A stretch of DNA of 64,000 nt from Acidovorax sp. DW039 (GCF_037101375.1 NZ_AP029019.1:4790772-4854771); one strand, 5' to 3'. Positions 27,806 to 38,188 are shown, numbered from the stretch's first letter. Notes: generated by a model not told the origin, from the sequence alone. Program-made: numbers and translations.

Positions 27806-28522
27806 ATGAACGCACCCACACCCCACCGATCCAGTCTGGCCCTGCGCCGCATTGCGCTGTTTGAAGGCCTGGGCGACGCCTGCCTGGACCGGATCGCCGC
27901 AGAGTGCGACTGGCGCCATGTGGATGCCCGCACCCCCCTGTTCACCCGTGCGTCTGAAGGGGGCGAGGTGTACTTTCTGTGCTCGGGCCGCGTGCGCATC
28001 ACCACCTATTCGGCCACCGGGCGGGAGGTAACTTTTCGCGACAGCGAGGCAGGCGAGCACTTTGGCGACCTGTCGGCCATTGACGGGCAGCCCCGCTCTG
28101 CCGATGTGGTCACGCTGGAGCCTTCGGTGCTGGCCAGCCTGTCAGCCCCGGCCTTCATGGCCATGCTGGAGCGCGAGCCCCTGGTCGCCACCCGCATGAT
28201 GCGCAACCTCACGGCCCTGGTGCGCCGCCTGACGGAGCGTGTGATCGAGCTGAGCACCCTGGGCGTGCAAACCCGCCTGCATGCCGAGCTGCTGCGCCTG
28301 GCGCACACCGCAGGCGTGCAGGGCGACAACACGGCCCGCATCGACCCGGCCCCCGCCCACGCCGCACTGGCCAGCAAGATCAGCACCAACCGTGAACAGG
28401 TCACCCGCGAAATCAGCGCCCTGACCAAGCGCGGGCTGCTGCGCAAGGAGGGGCTGCACACGCTGGTGGTGACGGACGTGCAGGCCCTGGCCAATCTGGT
28501 GGCAGAGGTGCGTGGCGACTGA
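27806..28522 (+). CDS. Crp/Fnr-family transcriptional regulator
   Basis: The 238-residue protein has a cyclic-nucleotide-binding beta-barrel at about 20-120 (FTRASEGGEVYFLCSGRVRI; FGDLSAIDGQPRSADV, close to the cAMP-binding FGE-RSA phosphate cassette) and a C-terminal winged helix with ASKISTNREQVTREIS and LTKRGLLRKEG. No Fe-S Cys cluster is seen, so it is more Crp-like than Fnr-like. I start at the ATG at 27806. It is divergent from the ferredoxin-cyclase gene, its likely signal source. A repeat with a T-run lies just downstream and may terminate transcription. Confidence 0.9.
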   Translation: MNAPTPHRSSLALRRIALFEGLGDACLDRIAAECDWRHVDARTPLFTRASEGGEVYFLCSGRVRITTYSATGREVTFRDSEAGEHFGDLSAIDGQPRSADVVTLEPSVLASLSAPAFMAMLEREPLVATRMMRNLTALVRRLTERVIELSTLGVQTRLHAELLRLAHTAGVQGDNTARIDPAPAHAALASKISTNREQVTREISALTKRGLLRKEGLHTLVVTDVQALANLVAEVRGD

Positions 28523-28562
28523 AATCCATCGCTCCATCGCCACACCCCATGTCAAACAACCC

Positions 28563-28620
28563 ACTATCACTTTGATAGCTGCCTGCGCTTGATTTACAAG
28601 CGCCAGAAGGCTTTTTTTCC
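28563..28620 (+). repeat. 52-bp dispersed palindromic repeat, copy 4
   Basis: CTATCACTTTGATAGCTGCC, then TGCGCTTGATTTACAAGCGC, CAGAAGGC and a seven-T run. It lies 40 bases after the Crp-like stop and abuts the stop of the convergent LysR gene. The CGCTTG/CAAGCG stem plus T-run could act as a terminator on the plus strand. Confidence 0.8.
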
Positions 28621-29586
28621 TTATCCCAAATACCCCTCGGGCTTGCCCACGGCGGGCGCGGGCGCTGGGGCACCGGGCTCTGCACAGCGCAGCAGCCACT
28701 GCCTGAAGCACTGCAGCGCATGCAGCTGGGTGCGTCCCTCGGGGTAGCAAAACCAGTAGCCCACATCGCCCTGGTAACCGCCTGCCTGGGCCAGTGGTGC
28801 CAACGGCTCGCGCACCAGGCCTGAGGTGATCTCGTCCTGCACCAGGCAACGCGGCACCAGCGCCAGCCCCATGCCCGCCATCACGGCACGAATCATGGTC
28901 TGGAACTGGTCAAACTGCGGCCCGGCCAGCGGGTCGATGGCGCCCTCCACACCGTGCGTCTCGCTCCAGCGCAGCCACGCCTCCGGCACCGTCACATGCC
29001 GCAGCAAGGTATAGCGCGCCACATCGCGCGGGGTGTGGATGGGCCAATCCGCCACCTTGGCGCGCGGCGCAATCAGGGCCACATCCTTGCCCGTAAGGTA
29101 GTGGGCATGCGCCCCCGGCCAATGGCCGTCGCCAAACAGGATGGAGCAGTCCAGCTCAGGCCGCTCAAAGTCATAGCTGTGCACATAGGGCACAAAGTGC
29201 AGAGTGACCTGGGGATGCAGCTGCTGGAACTGCGGCAGGCGCGGAATCAGCCACTTCGCCGCAAAAGTAGGCAGGCTGGACAGGTGCAGCGCGCCCCCTC
29301 CGTCGTCGCTGGTGATCAGCTCCAGCGTGGCGGCCTCCAGCTGGGCCAGCACGCCCCGCACCGCCTTCTCGTACCGCTCGCCTGCAGGGGTGAGCGCCAG
29401 GCGCTTGCGGCTGCGCTCAAACAGGGGCACGCCCACCCACGCCTCCAGTTCTTTGACCTGTTTGCTCACCGCACTCTGGGTAAGGTGCAGCGCCTCGGCA
29501 GCGCGCGACACTCCCCCAAAACGGGTGACGGTGGAGAACGCCCGCAGCAGGTGCAAGGGCGGGGACAGGCGGCGCAAAGAGGACAT
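28621..29586 (-). CDS. LysR-family transcriptional regulator
   Basis: The 321-residue LysR protein has the N-terminal winged helix (LLRAFSTVTRFGGVSRAAEA, then LTQSAVSKQVKELE) followed by a two-lobe effector-binding domain. It resembles the GcvA-type branch. It is divergent from the Bug receptor and N-formylglutamate amidohydrolase genes, which are probable targets. The C-terminal 15 residues are Pro/Ala-rich. Confidence 0.9.
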   Translation of the reverse strand: MSSLRRLSPPLHLLRAFSTVTRFGGVSRAAEALHLTQSAVSKQVKELEAWVGVPLFERSRKRLALTPAGERYEKAVRGVLAQLEAATLELITSDDGGGALHLSSLPTFAAKWLIPRLPQFQQLHPQVTLHFVPYVHSYDFERPELDCSILFGDGHWPGAHAHYLTGKDVALIAPRAKVADWPIHTPRDVARYTLLRHVTVPEAWLRWSETHGVEGAIDPLAGPQFDQFQTMIRAVMAGMGLALVPRCLVQDEITSGLVREPLAPLAQAGGYQGDVGYWFCYPEGRTQLHALQCFRQWLLRCAEPGAPAPAPAVGKPEGYLG

Positions 29587-29694
29587 CGGCAGGTTCTCAA
29601 ATTATTCCATATTGGAATGTTATCAGGCACATCCGTTGCTTGGTAGGTGGCACCCAATCCATTAATCTCTGAATACCTCAAAGGAAAACAAGCC

Positions 29695-30660
29695 ATGCAA
29701 CGCCGTCATCTGCTTTCTGCCCTGGCCGCTACAACTGTCGCTCCTGGAATATCCTGGGGCCAGGAATCCAAACCTTTGCGCGTCCTCATCCCCTTCCCGC
29801 CGGGGGGCGCGACCGACATCACTGCCCGCAGCCTGCAAGAGCCGCTGGCCCGCATCCTCAAGCAGCCCGTGGTGCTGGAAAACCGCGGTGGCGCGGGTGG
29901 CTCCATTGGCATGGCCGAGGTGGCGCGCGCCCCGGCAGACGGCCTCACCATCGGCGTGGCCACCCTGTCCACGCACGGCGTCAACCCTGCCGTCTACAGC
30001 AAGCTGCCCTACCACCCCACCAAAGACTTTGTCGGCGTGACCGAGATCGTGAAGGCACCGGGCGTCATCGTCATCAACCCTTCGGTGCTACCCGTCAAGG
30101 ACTTTGGCGAACTCGTCAAATACCTCAAGGCCAAGCCGGGCCAGGTCTCTTACGCCACCCCTGGCAATGGCACCATCGGCCACATGTGGGGCGAGCTGTT
30201 CAAGAGCAGCACGGGCACCTCCATGGTGCACATCCCCTACCGTGGTGCAGGCCCCGCCATCAACGACGTGCTCGCAGGGCAGGTCGCGGTCTACTTTGAC
30301 CAGGTGGCCTCCTCACTGCCCCACATCAAGTCGGGCAAACTCAAGGCCATGGCCGTGTCGTGGCCCGGCCGACTGGACGTGCTGCCCGACGTACCCACCT
30401 ATGCAGAGCTGGGCTACAAGCAGGCCAACGAGCCCTCATGGTTTGGCCTGGTGGCCCCGGCGGGCACGCCTGCTGCCGCGGTAGACCGCATCCAGCACGC
30501 CGTGGCCCAGGCCTTGAAAGAGCCCGCCGTGGCAGAACGCCTGGCCGCGCAGGGCCTGTACCCTTCGGGCACCACTTCCAAGGAATTCACGGCGCAGATC
30601 GCCCGCGAGATCGACAAGATGAAACGCGTGGCGGACTTTGCCAAGGTGAAGCTGGACTGA
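29695..30660 (+). CDS. Bug-family tripartite tricarboxylate-type solute receptor
   Basis: The 321-residue periplasmic binding protein has a Tat-like leader (MQRRHLLSALAATTVAPG) and the Bug signature LRVLIPFPPGGATDITARSL, then VVLENRGGAGGSIGM and YATPGNGTIGHMWGEL. These proteins capture carboxylates for TctAB transport or signalling. I start at the ATG at 29695 with AAAGGA upstream. No TctAB genes are adjacent, so it may be an orphan receptor; the LysR gene is divergent, and a TctDE-like system lies 2.5 kb away. Confidence 0.92.
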   Translation: MQRRHLLSALAATTVAPGISWGQESKPLRVLIPFPPGGATDITARSLQEPLARILKQPVVLENRGGAGGSIGMAEVARAPADGLTIGVATLSTHGVNPAVYSKLPYHPTKDFVGVTEIVKAPGVIVINPSVLPVKDFGELVKYLKAKPGQVSYATPGNGTIGHMWGELFKSSTGTSMVHIPYRGAGPAINDVLAGQVAVYFDQVASSLPHIKSGKLKAMAVSWPGRLDVLPDVPTYAELGYKQANEPSWFGLVAPAGTPAAAVDRIQHAVAQALKEPAVAERLAAQGLYPSGTTSKEFTAQIAREIDKMKRVADFAKVKLD

Positions 30661-30783
30661 CGCCACCCCGCGTTAGCCCCATTCACCTCCGCGGCCACAA
30701 GCCGGCATACTGGGCGCAGTGTTCCTGCTCCCGTGCCGGTCCGGGCGGCCAGGCCAGCCGCCCCCACCCACTGAGCCTTGCCT

Positions 30784-31728
30784 ATGCATGCAGCCTTGAA
30801 ACTGATCCACCATCGATTCCAGCAATCCCAGCCCGGCGCGCCGGGCAGCCCCGGGCGTGCCACTGCAACGCCCGAACCCGTCGCCATGGTCACCGCCGTG
30901 CCTGGCAGCACCCCACTCGTCTACGACTCGCCCCACAGCGGCACCCATTACCCCGCAGACTTCCGCTCCGCCTGCAGCCTGCCCACGCTGCGCCGCGCTG
31001 AAGACACGCACGTTGAAAAAATCTACGCCTTCGCCCCAGCTTTGGGCGTGGCCTGGGTGGAAGCCCACTTCCCCCGCATCTACCTGGACGCCAACCGCGA
31101 CACCCTGGAGCTGGACACCACCCTGCTCGACGCCCCCTGGCCCGACCCCGTGGCCACAGACCCCAAGGTGCTGAACAAAGTACGCCTGGGCAAGGGCCTG
31201 ATCTGGAAATTCACCGACGAAGGCGAGGCCATCTACAACCGCCTGCTGACTGTGGACGAGGTGCGCGCCCGCATCGACCGCTGCTGGCGCCCCTACCACG
31301 CCGCCGTGGCCCAGGCCATTGACGCCGCCCACGCCCGCCACGGCTACAGCATCCACATCAACTGCCACTCCATGCCCGCCATCTCGGCAAGCCACGCCAC
31401 CGATTTTCCGGGCCTGGTGCACGCCGACTTTGTGGTGGGCGACCGCGACGGCACCACCGCCAGCCCCGCCCTGTCAGCCCTGGTGTGCGAACATCTGCGC
31501 GCCTGCGGCTACAGCGTGGAATACAACCACCCCTACAAAGGCGTGGAACTGGTGCGCCGCTACAGCGCCCCAGCCCAGCACCGCCACAGCATCCAGTTGG
31601 AGATCAACCGCAAGCTGTACATGGACGAAAGCACGCTGGCAGAGAACCCTGAAGGCATGGCACGGCTGCAGGGGGATTTGAAGGCGTTGACGGAGAAGTT
31701 GCTGGGGACGGATCCGCGCGGGATGTAA
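30784..31728 (+). CDS. N-formylglutamate amidohydrolase family protein
   Basis: The 314-residue protein belongs to the FGase family: TPLVYDSPHSGTHYPADF supplies the first metal His. HINCHSMP near the middle and the C-terminal IQLEINRKLYMDE are further family motifs. HutG-type members release glutamate from N-formylglutamate in histidine degradation. There is no hut operon here, so the substrate is open. The start is uncertain: ATG at 30784 gives a nonconserved 35-residue lead, and an ATG at 30886 is closer to the conserved core. Confidence 0.85.
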   Translation: MHAALKLIHHRFQQSQPGAPGSPGRATATPEPVAMVTAVPGSTPLVYDSPHSGTHYPADFRSACSLPTLRRAEDTHVEKIYAFAPALGVAWVEAHFPRIYLDANRDTLELDTTLLDAPWPDPVATDPKVLNKVRLGKGLIWKFTDEGEAIYNRLLTVDEVRARIDRCWRPYHAAVAQAIDAAHARHGYSIHINCHSMPAISASHATDFPGLVHADFVVGDRDGTTASPALSALVCEHLRACGYSVEYNHPYKGVELVRRYSAPAQHRHSIQLEINRKLYMDESTLAENPEGMARLQGDLKALTEKLLGTDPRGM

Positions 31729-31794
31729 CGCGCAGGGGGCCCTTGGGGGCTTATACCTGCAGCGTCACTCCAGGTAACGCCAAGTCGCGACCAC

Positions 31795-32964
31795 TCAGTC
31801 AGGCATGACTTCAAAGACGATGAACTGATTGGCCTGGGTATTGGCCGTGAAGTTGTTGTCTGCCGCCAGCACAATGGTGCGGTGCCCATTGGGCAGGGTT
31901 TTGCCCCAGGTGATGGCCTCAATGTTGTCGAGCTTTACCCCTTGGTAGTCGATAGGCATTTCCAGCAGCAGCTTGCGGGTCATGGGCGTGTAAGCCGCAG
32001 TGCCTGAGAGGCTGGCCATGCTGGCTACGTTGGTGGTGCCATCGTTGAATTCTGTGAGCACCAGGCGGATGGTGTTGCCGATACCTGAAGCAAAGGCGCG
32101 CTCCACGGCGATAAACCGCTGGTTGCCAATCGCCAGGAAGTCCGAGAGTCCATTGTCCGGGCCGAAGGGTGCTCCAGCGGGTGCATCCACCGGAATCTTC
32201 GGCAACTGGTACGCGTACTGCGCCTTGGCCGTGCCTGTTGCCGGGTCCAGCGCCGTCACCCGCACGACGCTACCGGCCTGCAAGGTGGTGATGGGGCCGT
32301 CTTGAATCAGCGCATCTTCATTGGCCACAAAGACGGTGCCATTGGGAGCCACAGTCAACGCCTCAAACAGCTTGTTGCTGCGCCCACCTGTCGTGGTGTT
32401 GTCCACGTAGTTGTAGATCACAGGCATCTTGAACTCGCGAACAAACTTGCCCGAGGTGGTCATCTCCCGCACGAACGGCTGGAACAGGGTGGAAGCTGTC
32501 GTGCCCCAATTGCCCTCGGACGACCAGTACAGGTTGCCATTGGGGGCCTGGCGGATGGCTTCCGGGTCAACCGTGCGTGCATTTGCCGGGAAAGAAGAGC
32601 CATCCTCTCTCTGCATATAGGTCTGGCGGTTGATCTTGACGTTGACGGGACCAACATCGGAGTAGTCAATGCTCAGGTTGTAAAAGCGCGGCGTGCCACG
32701 CTCACCTCCCCGGTCATCAGAGATAGCCCAATAGCTGCCATCCGTGGCCCGGTCCAGCCCGGAGATACCGCCAAATTCCACTCCCTCGAACAGGGTGCCT
32801 GTGGGAATGGACGCTGTGCCGATCAGCTTGAGAGAGGCGACGCGGGACTCGTTGCCGTCGTTGGCATCGTCACCGCCGCCGCAGGCGACCAGCACGGACA
32901 CAACGGCTGCGATTGTGGAAATAACGGCCCATCGGCCCCCAAAGAAATTGCGTGAAGAGCCCAT
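31795..32964 (-). CDS. Esterase-like (phytase-associated) lipoprotein
   Basis: The 389-residue product has a lipoprotein signal (hydrophobic ISTIAAVVSVLVAC with Cys as lipidation site, followed by a Gly/Asp-rich linker). The mature domain GGISGLDRATDGSYWAISDD and DPEAIRQAPNGNLYWSSEGN fit the esterase-like activity of phytase family (DUF4394/beta-propeller type). Substrate unknown. It stands alone between convergent and divergent neighbours. Confidence 0.8.
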   Translation of the reverse strand: MGSSRNFFGGRWAVISTIAAVVSVLVACGGGDDANDGNESRVASLKLIGTASIPTGTLFEGVEFGGISGLDRATDGSYWAISDDRGGERGTPRFYNLSIDYSDVGPVNVKINRQTYMQREDGSSFPANARTVDPEAIRQAPNGNLYWSSEGNWGTTASTLFQPFVREMTTSGKFVREFKMPVIYNYVDNTTTGGRSNKLFEALTVAPNGTVFVANEDALIQDGPITTLQAGSVVRVTALDPATGTAKAQYAYQLPKIPVDAPAGAPFGPDNGLSDFLAIGNQRFIAVERAFASGIGNTIRLVLTEFNDGTTNVASMASLSGTAAYTPMTRKLLLEMPIDYQGVKLDNIEAITWGKTLPNGHRTIVLAADNNFTANTQANQFIVFEVMPD

Positions 32965-33192
32965 GCCAAGTGTCTCTGTGCGTTAATGAACAAGGCACCG
33001 GAGTGTGGGTGGGCAGTGCGTCAACCATGTGACATGTACCCGTCAAGAAGGGCGGTTGCGGTGAGGGCCTGCGAACTTCAAGCCATCGCCTGAGGACCTC
33101 GGCATCGTCCTAGAATCCATAGAAAACAATGCCGTTGCAGCCCCTACGCCCCGTCGGCGGCGCTGCCCCAGACACCCCCCAGGAGACCTTTC

Positions 33193-33867
<675 letters not shown>

Positions 33868-33890
33868 CCGTATCCATTCGCGGCGCGTCC

Positions 33891-33945
33891 ACTATGAAAA
33901 TAATAGCTGCCTGCGCTTATCCTATAAGCGCTAGAGCATTTTTTC
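33891..33945 (+). repeat. 52-bp dispersed palindromic repeat, copy 5 (between regulator and kinase genes)
   Basis: ACTATGAAAATAATAGCTGC, CTGCGCTTATCCTATAAGCG, CTAGAGCATTTTTTC. A near-perfect AGCGCTTAT/ATAAGCGCT palindrome. Located inside an apparent operon, it could reduce expression of the downstream kinase. Confidence 0.85.
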
Positions 33946-33964
33946 ATTGTGAATCGGGGGCGCG

Positions 33965-35425
33965 ATGAAGATTTTCCAGCGCGAGCAGCGCTCCCTGTTC
34001 GGCGAGATTCTGGACTGGATGCTGACGCCGCTGCTGCTGCTGTGGCCGGTGAGCCTGGCGCTGACCTGGCTGGTGGCACAGGGCCTGGCCAACAAGCCGT
34101 TTGACCGCGCGCTGGAGTACAACGCCCATGCCCTGGCGCAACTGGTCAGCGTACAAAAAACGGGCGACAAGAACGAGGTGCAGTTCAACCTGCCCCAGCC
34201 TGCCAGCGAGATCTTGCGGGCGGACGACTCGGACATCGTTTACTACCAGGTGATGGGGCCGGGGGGCGAGTTTTTGTCGGGTGAGCGGGAGCTGCCCGAG
34301 CCCCCGGCCGATGAAACGCCCGCAGCCGGTGAGGTGCGCCTGCGTGATGGCGAGCTGCGCGGGGTGGAAATCCGCGTGGCTTACATCTGGGTGCGGCTGC
34401 CGCTGCAGGGCGGCCCGCTGGCACTGGTGCAGGTGGCCGAGACGCGCGAAAAGCGCAGCGTGCTGGCCACCGAAATCATCAAGGGCGTGATGCTGCCGCA
34501 GTTCGTCATCTTGCCGCTGGCGGTGCTGCTGGTGTGGCTGGCGCTGGCGCGGGGCATCCAGCCGCTGAACCAGCTGGAGCAGCGCATCCGCGCCCGCAGC
34601 CCCGATGACCTCTCGCCGCTGGACGACCACGCCGTGCCGCTGGAGGTGGCTCCGCTGGTGTCCTCCGTCAACGACCTGCTCACGCGGCTGAACGAGTCGC
34701 TGGCCACGCAAAAGCGCTTTCTGGCCGATGCGGCGCACCAGCTCAAGACGCCGCTGGCGGGCCTGCGCATGCAGGCCGACCTGGCGCAGCGCGAGGGCAC
34801 GAGCACCGAGGAACTCAAGCGCTCGCTGCAGCAGATTGGCCGCTCCAGCATCCGCGCCACCCACACCGTCAACCAGCTGCTGGCGCTGGCGCGGGCCGAG
34901 GGCAGCGGCGTGGGCATTGCGCGCCAGGCGTGCGATCTGGCCGAGCTGACGATCGAGGTGGTGCGCGATTCGGTGCCCCGCGCCATGGACAAGCACATCG
35001 ACCTGGGCTACGACGGGGCCGAGCCCGGCAGCCGCGGGGTGTGGGTGGATGGCAACCCCACGCTGCTCAAGGAACTGGTGCGCAACCTGGTGGACAACGC
35101 GATCAACTACACGCCATCCACCCCCGACAAGCCCGGCGTGGTGACGGCCCGCGTGCTGGCCGACACCTTTGGCCATGTGCTGATGCTGCAGGTGGAAGAC
35201 TCCGGCCCCGGCGTGCCCGAGGCCGAGCGCGAGCTGATCTTCCAGCCCTTCTACCGGGCCCTGGGCAGCGAGGCAGACGGCTCAGGCCTGGGCCTGCCCA
35301 TCGTGATGGAAATTGCCGCCAAGCACCACGCCGAGGTGCTACTGGAAGACGCCCACCCCGGCCAGACACCGCCCGGAGCACGGTTCAGCGTGCGGTTTCC
35401 GGCGCGTGCGGATGAGGCGGGCTGA
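33965..35425 (+). CDS. Sensor histidine kinase (TctE-like)
   Basis: The 486-residue kinase has two membrane helices (about 18-40 and 175-200) bracketing a periplasmic 2CSK_N-type sensor, a HAMP-like linker, and the phospho-acceptor His in FLADAAHQLKTPLAGLRMQA. The ATPase domain has NLVDNAINYTP, EDSGPGVPE and GSGLGLPIV. It should phosphorylate the response regulator encoded just upstream. A TctE-type sensor for carboxylates is likely but unproven. Confidence 0.93.
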   Translation: MKIFQREQRSLFGEILDWMLTPLLLLWPVSLALTWLVAQGLANKPFDRALEYNAHALAQLVSVQKTGDKNEVQFNLPQPASEILRADDSDIVYYQVMGPGGEFLSGERELPEPPADETPAAGEVRLRDGELRGVEIRVAYIWVRLPLQGGPLALVQVAETREKRSVLATEIIKGVMLPQFVILPLAVLLVWLALARGIQPLNQLEQRIRARSPDDLSPLDDHAVPLEVAPLVSSVNDLLTRLNESLATQKRFLADAAHQLKTPLAGLRMQADLAQREGTSTEELKRSLQQIGRSSIRATHTVNQLLALARAEGSGVGIARQACDLAELTIEVVRDSVPRAMDKHIDLGYDGAEPGSRGVWVDGNPTLLKELVRNLVDNAINYTPSTPDKPGVVTARVLADTFGHVLMLQVEDSGPGVPEAERELIFQPFYRALGSEADGSGLGLPIVMEIAAKHHAEVLLEDAHPGQTPPGARFSVRFPARADEAG

Positions 35426-35552
35426 AGGGCCAAGACCGAGCCCCGGCGGGTGCGTCCAGCCGATCTTTCGACGTTGCACGCCGCTGGCTGCTGTGGCGTG
35501 AACCGTTTGCAAGGGTTGGACCGGTGGAGCCTTCAGATGCAAGCAGTCCGCA

Positions 35553-36326
35553 TCAAGACCCGCCTGACGGAGTGACCTTGCGAATGCCCATGATGGCCAT
35601 GAACAGATAGCCGTTATCGGTGGGCGCGCGGTACACCCCCTGGGCGTGCAACACATAGGCGGCCACGCCCGCCTGCTCCCAGCCGTCCACCACATCGGCC
35701 TTCCACTGCGGCACCACCAGCGGGGCAAAACCGTTGTCCAGCCCGTACTGCCGCACTGCGCTGATGCGGCCCACCACCTGCGGATGCAGGCTGAAATTGG
35801 CCCACGACCAGCGCCAGGTGCCGCTGGTTTTGGAGATGGAGCCAATGAACTCCACATCAGCCACCACTGCGGGCACGCCGCCGTTCGAGAAGGTGAGGGT
35901 GCCGCTGCCCTGGTCGTAATCCCAGCGCTCGTGGGCAGAGAGGCCATAGTCGGCCGTCAGCCGGGCCTGGCTCTCGGCCAGCATGCCGTGGCACGCGGCC
36001 ACGGTGTCTATCCAGGCATTGCGGGTGCGCTCGTCCATCGCCTGCACGCTGGCAGCGCGGGCATCGTCATAGCAGTGCTGGCACACCAGGCGGATGTCTG
36101 CCTGCCCCTCGTTCTTCTCGTTCCACTCGCCTTGCTGTTGAAAGACTTGCTCACACGCAGCACACCAGGCATCGGGGCAGGGCTCCTCGGCAGTGGGCGG
36201 GTTGCAGAACCAGGTCTGCACCGGTTGCTGCAGCAGGTGGGCGCACAGATAGGCCCCACCAGCGGAGCCATGGGTGGCGCATTCCAGTGAAGCAGGTGCA
36301 GAGGGGGTGGGAGAGGGATGGGTCAT
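35553..36326 (-). CDS. Hypothetical protein with Cys-rich N-terminus and DUF6882-like C-terminus
   Basis: The 257-residue soluble protein starts with a Cys-rich stretch (LECATHG, YLCAH, WFCNPP, CPDAWCAACEQ, VCQHCYDD) that looks like a zinc-binding module. The C-terminal half, IGSISKTSGTWRWSWANFSL and a later AYVLHAQGVYRAP, resembles what I recall as the DUF6882 family. Function unknown. It is convergent with the kinase gene, 127 bases apart, with nothing recognisable between. Confidence 0.65.
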   Translation of the reverse strand: MTHPSPTPSAPASLECATHGSAGGAYLCAHLLQQPVQTWFCNPPTAEEPCPDAWCAACEQVFQQQGEWNEKNEGQADIRLVCQHCYDDARAASVQAMDERTRNAWIDTVAACHGMLAESQARLTADYGLSAHERWDYDQGSGTLTFSNGGVPAVVADVEFIGSISKTSGTWRWSWANFSLHPQVVGRISAVRQYGLDNGFAPLVVPQWKADVVDGWEQAGVAAYVLHAQGVYRAPTDNGYLFMAIMGIRKVTPSGGS

Positions 36327-36408
36327 GGAGCTAAAGCCAAAGCCGCCCGCAGGGGCCGGTGTCTGGTTCGCATTGTGACCGACCCTCCTTTCCCAGGCAC
36401 TGGCGATT

Positions 36409-36463
36409 GCTATTTATTTGATAGCTTGTAGCGCTTTATTCACAAGCGCAAGAAGCATTTTTT
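36409..36463 (+). repeat. 52-bp dispersed palindromic repeat, copy 6
   Basis: GCTATTTATTTGATAGCTTG, TAGCGCTTTATTCACAAGCG, CAAGAAGCATTTTTT. It lies in the 272-base gap upstream of the Cys-rich hypothetical gene and downstream of the pirin gene. No other feature was seen in that gap. Confidence 0.8.
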
Positions 36464-36598
36464 CTCTGAGAGCGGCGAACACAACCCAGCGAAGCGGCCT
36501 TAAAGGTGAAACAGTGTCAACTGCCGCCTTGTCCGTGAATCAGCCGATGACCCGCTGTGGAAGCGCATAAAGCCAGAGGCGCCCGTGCAGGGTCACCC

Positions 36599-37438
36599 TC
36601 ACAGCAAGGGCGCAAGCTGCCCCATCTGCCCGGTTTCGTACCGCCCGATGGCGTCGGCCAGTTGCGCACGCGTATTCATGATGAAGGGACCATGGGAAAC
36701 GACAGGTTCATGGATCGCCGCCCCCTCCAGGTAAAGCACCCGCGCCCGTGATGCCACGGTGAGATGCAACTTGCCCGAGCCCCGCACCGCGGCGGCCTGC
36801 CCGGGCTCCAGCAAGGTGGCGGCTCCGGGTGTAGCCACCCGCACATGGCCTGACCGGGCATACACCAGACCCCGCTGTGGGGGCCGCACTTCCAGCTCCA
36901 GCTGCGAGTGCAGGTCTACATCCAGCAGGGTGAAGGGCTCTACTGGCTGCAGGCTGGAGGCCTGACCACCATGCGTGCCCACCACCACGCGCACGCTGTT
37001 GCCCTCGTCGTCGCTCCATACGGGGACCTGCGCTGCGTCCAGCCACAGGGTCTGGGGGGCGCTCAGCTTGTGCGCGCTGCTGAGGTTCACAAAGAACTGC
37101 ACGCCGAGCAACTCACGCCCCGATACGGCGGGGGCTTCCTGGTGCAGCACACCACGGCCTGCCTGGGTCCAGACGATGCCACCGGGCCCCACCTGCACGT
37201 CATGGCCCAACGAGTCCACCGAGCGCAGGCCGGTGGCCGAGTCTTCCCACACGTAGGTGACCGCCGAAAATCCGGCATGGGGGTGGGGTGGAAAGGGGCG
37301 GCCGCTGACGCGAAAGTCGTCCAGCATGACCAGGGGCGAGGTGGATTCGCCCATGGCGTGCAATGGCAGGCTGTTCACGCTGAACAGCGGGCTGGAATGG
37401 ACGCGCCCATGCAGCGGCGCGGAGATCTGCAAGGCCAT
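36599..37438 (-). CDS. Pirin-family protein (bicupin)
   Basis: The 279-residue protein has the pirin N-terminal cupin metal motif FPPHPHAGFSAVTYV and later LHQE, plus the C-terminal cupin with GPFIMNTRAQLADAIGRYETGQMG. Pirins are iron-binding proteins, some with quercetinase activity. I start at the ATG at 37438 with GAGG upstream. It follows azoR by 36 bases, so the two are probably one operon under the divergent LysR regulator. Confidence 0.92.
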   Translation of the reverse strand: MALQISAPLHGRVHSSPLFSVNSLPLHAMGESTSPLVMLDDFRVSGRPFPPHPHAGFSAVTYVWEDSATGLRSVDSLGHDVQVGPGGIVWTQAGRGVLHQEAPAVSGRELLGVQFFVNLSSAHKLSAPQTLWLDAAQVPVWSDDEGNSVRVVVGTHGGQASSLQPVEPFTLLDVDLHSQLELEVRPPQRGLVYARSGHVRVATPGAATLLEPGQAAAVRGSGKLHLTVASRARVLYLEGAAIHEPVVSHGPFIMNTRAQLADAIGRYETGQMGQLAPLL

Positions 37439-37474
37439 GGAATACCTCGGGGCAGCCATCTGCGATGAACGCAA

Positions 37475-38074
37475 TCAGGCTGCAGGGCTTGCCAACGCAG
37501 CAATGTGCTGGCGGGCCACTTCCAGCGCACGGGCACGCGCTTCCGGCCCCATGGCCAGGCCCTCGGCGCGCACCACCGTGATGTCCTGAATGCCCAGAAA
37601 GCCGAAGAACGCGCGCAGATGGGCCTCCTGGTGGTCCATGGAGGCCAGGGGAGAACCTTCGCTGAACACGCCACCGCGCGACGAAGCAACGATGATCTTT
37701 TTGCCGCCACACAGGCCCACAGGGCCCTGCTCGCCATAGCGGAAGGTTTTGCCTGCCACGGCCAGACGGTCGAGCCACGCCTTGAGCTGCGAAGGCACGC
37801 CAAAGTTGTACATGGGTGCGCCCACCACCACTGTGTCTGCGGCCAGGAAGCTATCCAGCGCACGCTGGCTTGCAGCGATGTCGGCCTCGGCACCTGCCGG
37901 GGCAGGTGCGCCCTGGGCCGCAGCCAGGTGCTGCTGCGTGAGGTGCCCCAACGGCGCGCTGGCCAGATCCAGGTCGGGCTGGCCGTCTTGCAGGGTGGCA
38001 ACGATGTGGGCGGTGAGGGTACGGCTCACCGAGTCCGCGTTCAGGATGCTTGAGTCCACATGCAGCAGTTTCAT
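37475..38074 (-). CDS. azoR: FMN-dependent NADH-azoreductase
   Basis: The 199-residue flavodoxin-fold enzyme starts [18 protein letters not shown]. It has the FMN-contacting [18 protein letters not shown] and [19 protein letters not shown], and the FFGFLGI region typical of AzoR quinone/azo reductases. I start at the ATG at 38074. It is divergent from a LysR gene and followed by pirin: the standard quinone/electrophile-response arrangement. Confidence 0.93.
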   Translation of the reverse strand: MKLLHVDSSILNADSVSRTLTAHIVATLQDGQPDLDLASAPLGHLTQQHLAAAQGAPAPAGAEADIAASQRALDSFLAADTVVVGAPMYNFGVPSQLKAWLDRLAVAGKTFRYGEQGPVGLCGGKKIIVASSRGGVFSEGSPLASMDHQEAHLRAFFGFLGIQDITVVRAEGLAMGPEARARALEVARQHIAALASPAA

Positions 38075-38188
38075 GGTGTTTTCTCCAGGTTGATTGGGGC
38101 CGAAGCGGCCTACAGGCTGAAGATAGGGTGCGCCGTAAAATCTGCGTAGCCTATATTTTTCGATGCCAACCATCCAAGGAGCCGATAG

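Noticed and set aside
27301..28005. N-terminal extension of the ferredoxin-cyclase to 28005
   Set aside because: It would be translated through the MITE-like element and into the Crp-like gene; the conserved protein begins MSFFATRP at 27300.
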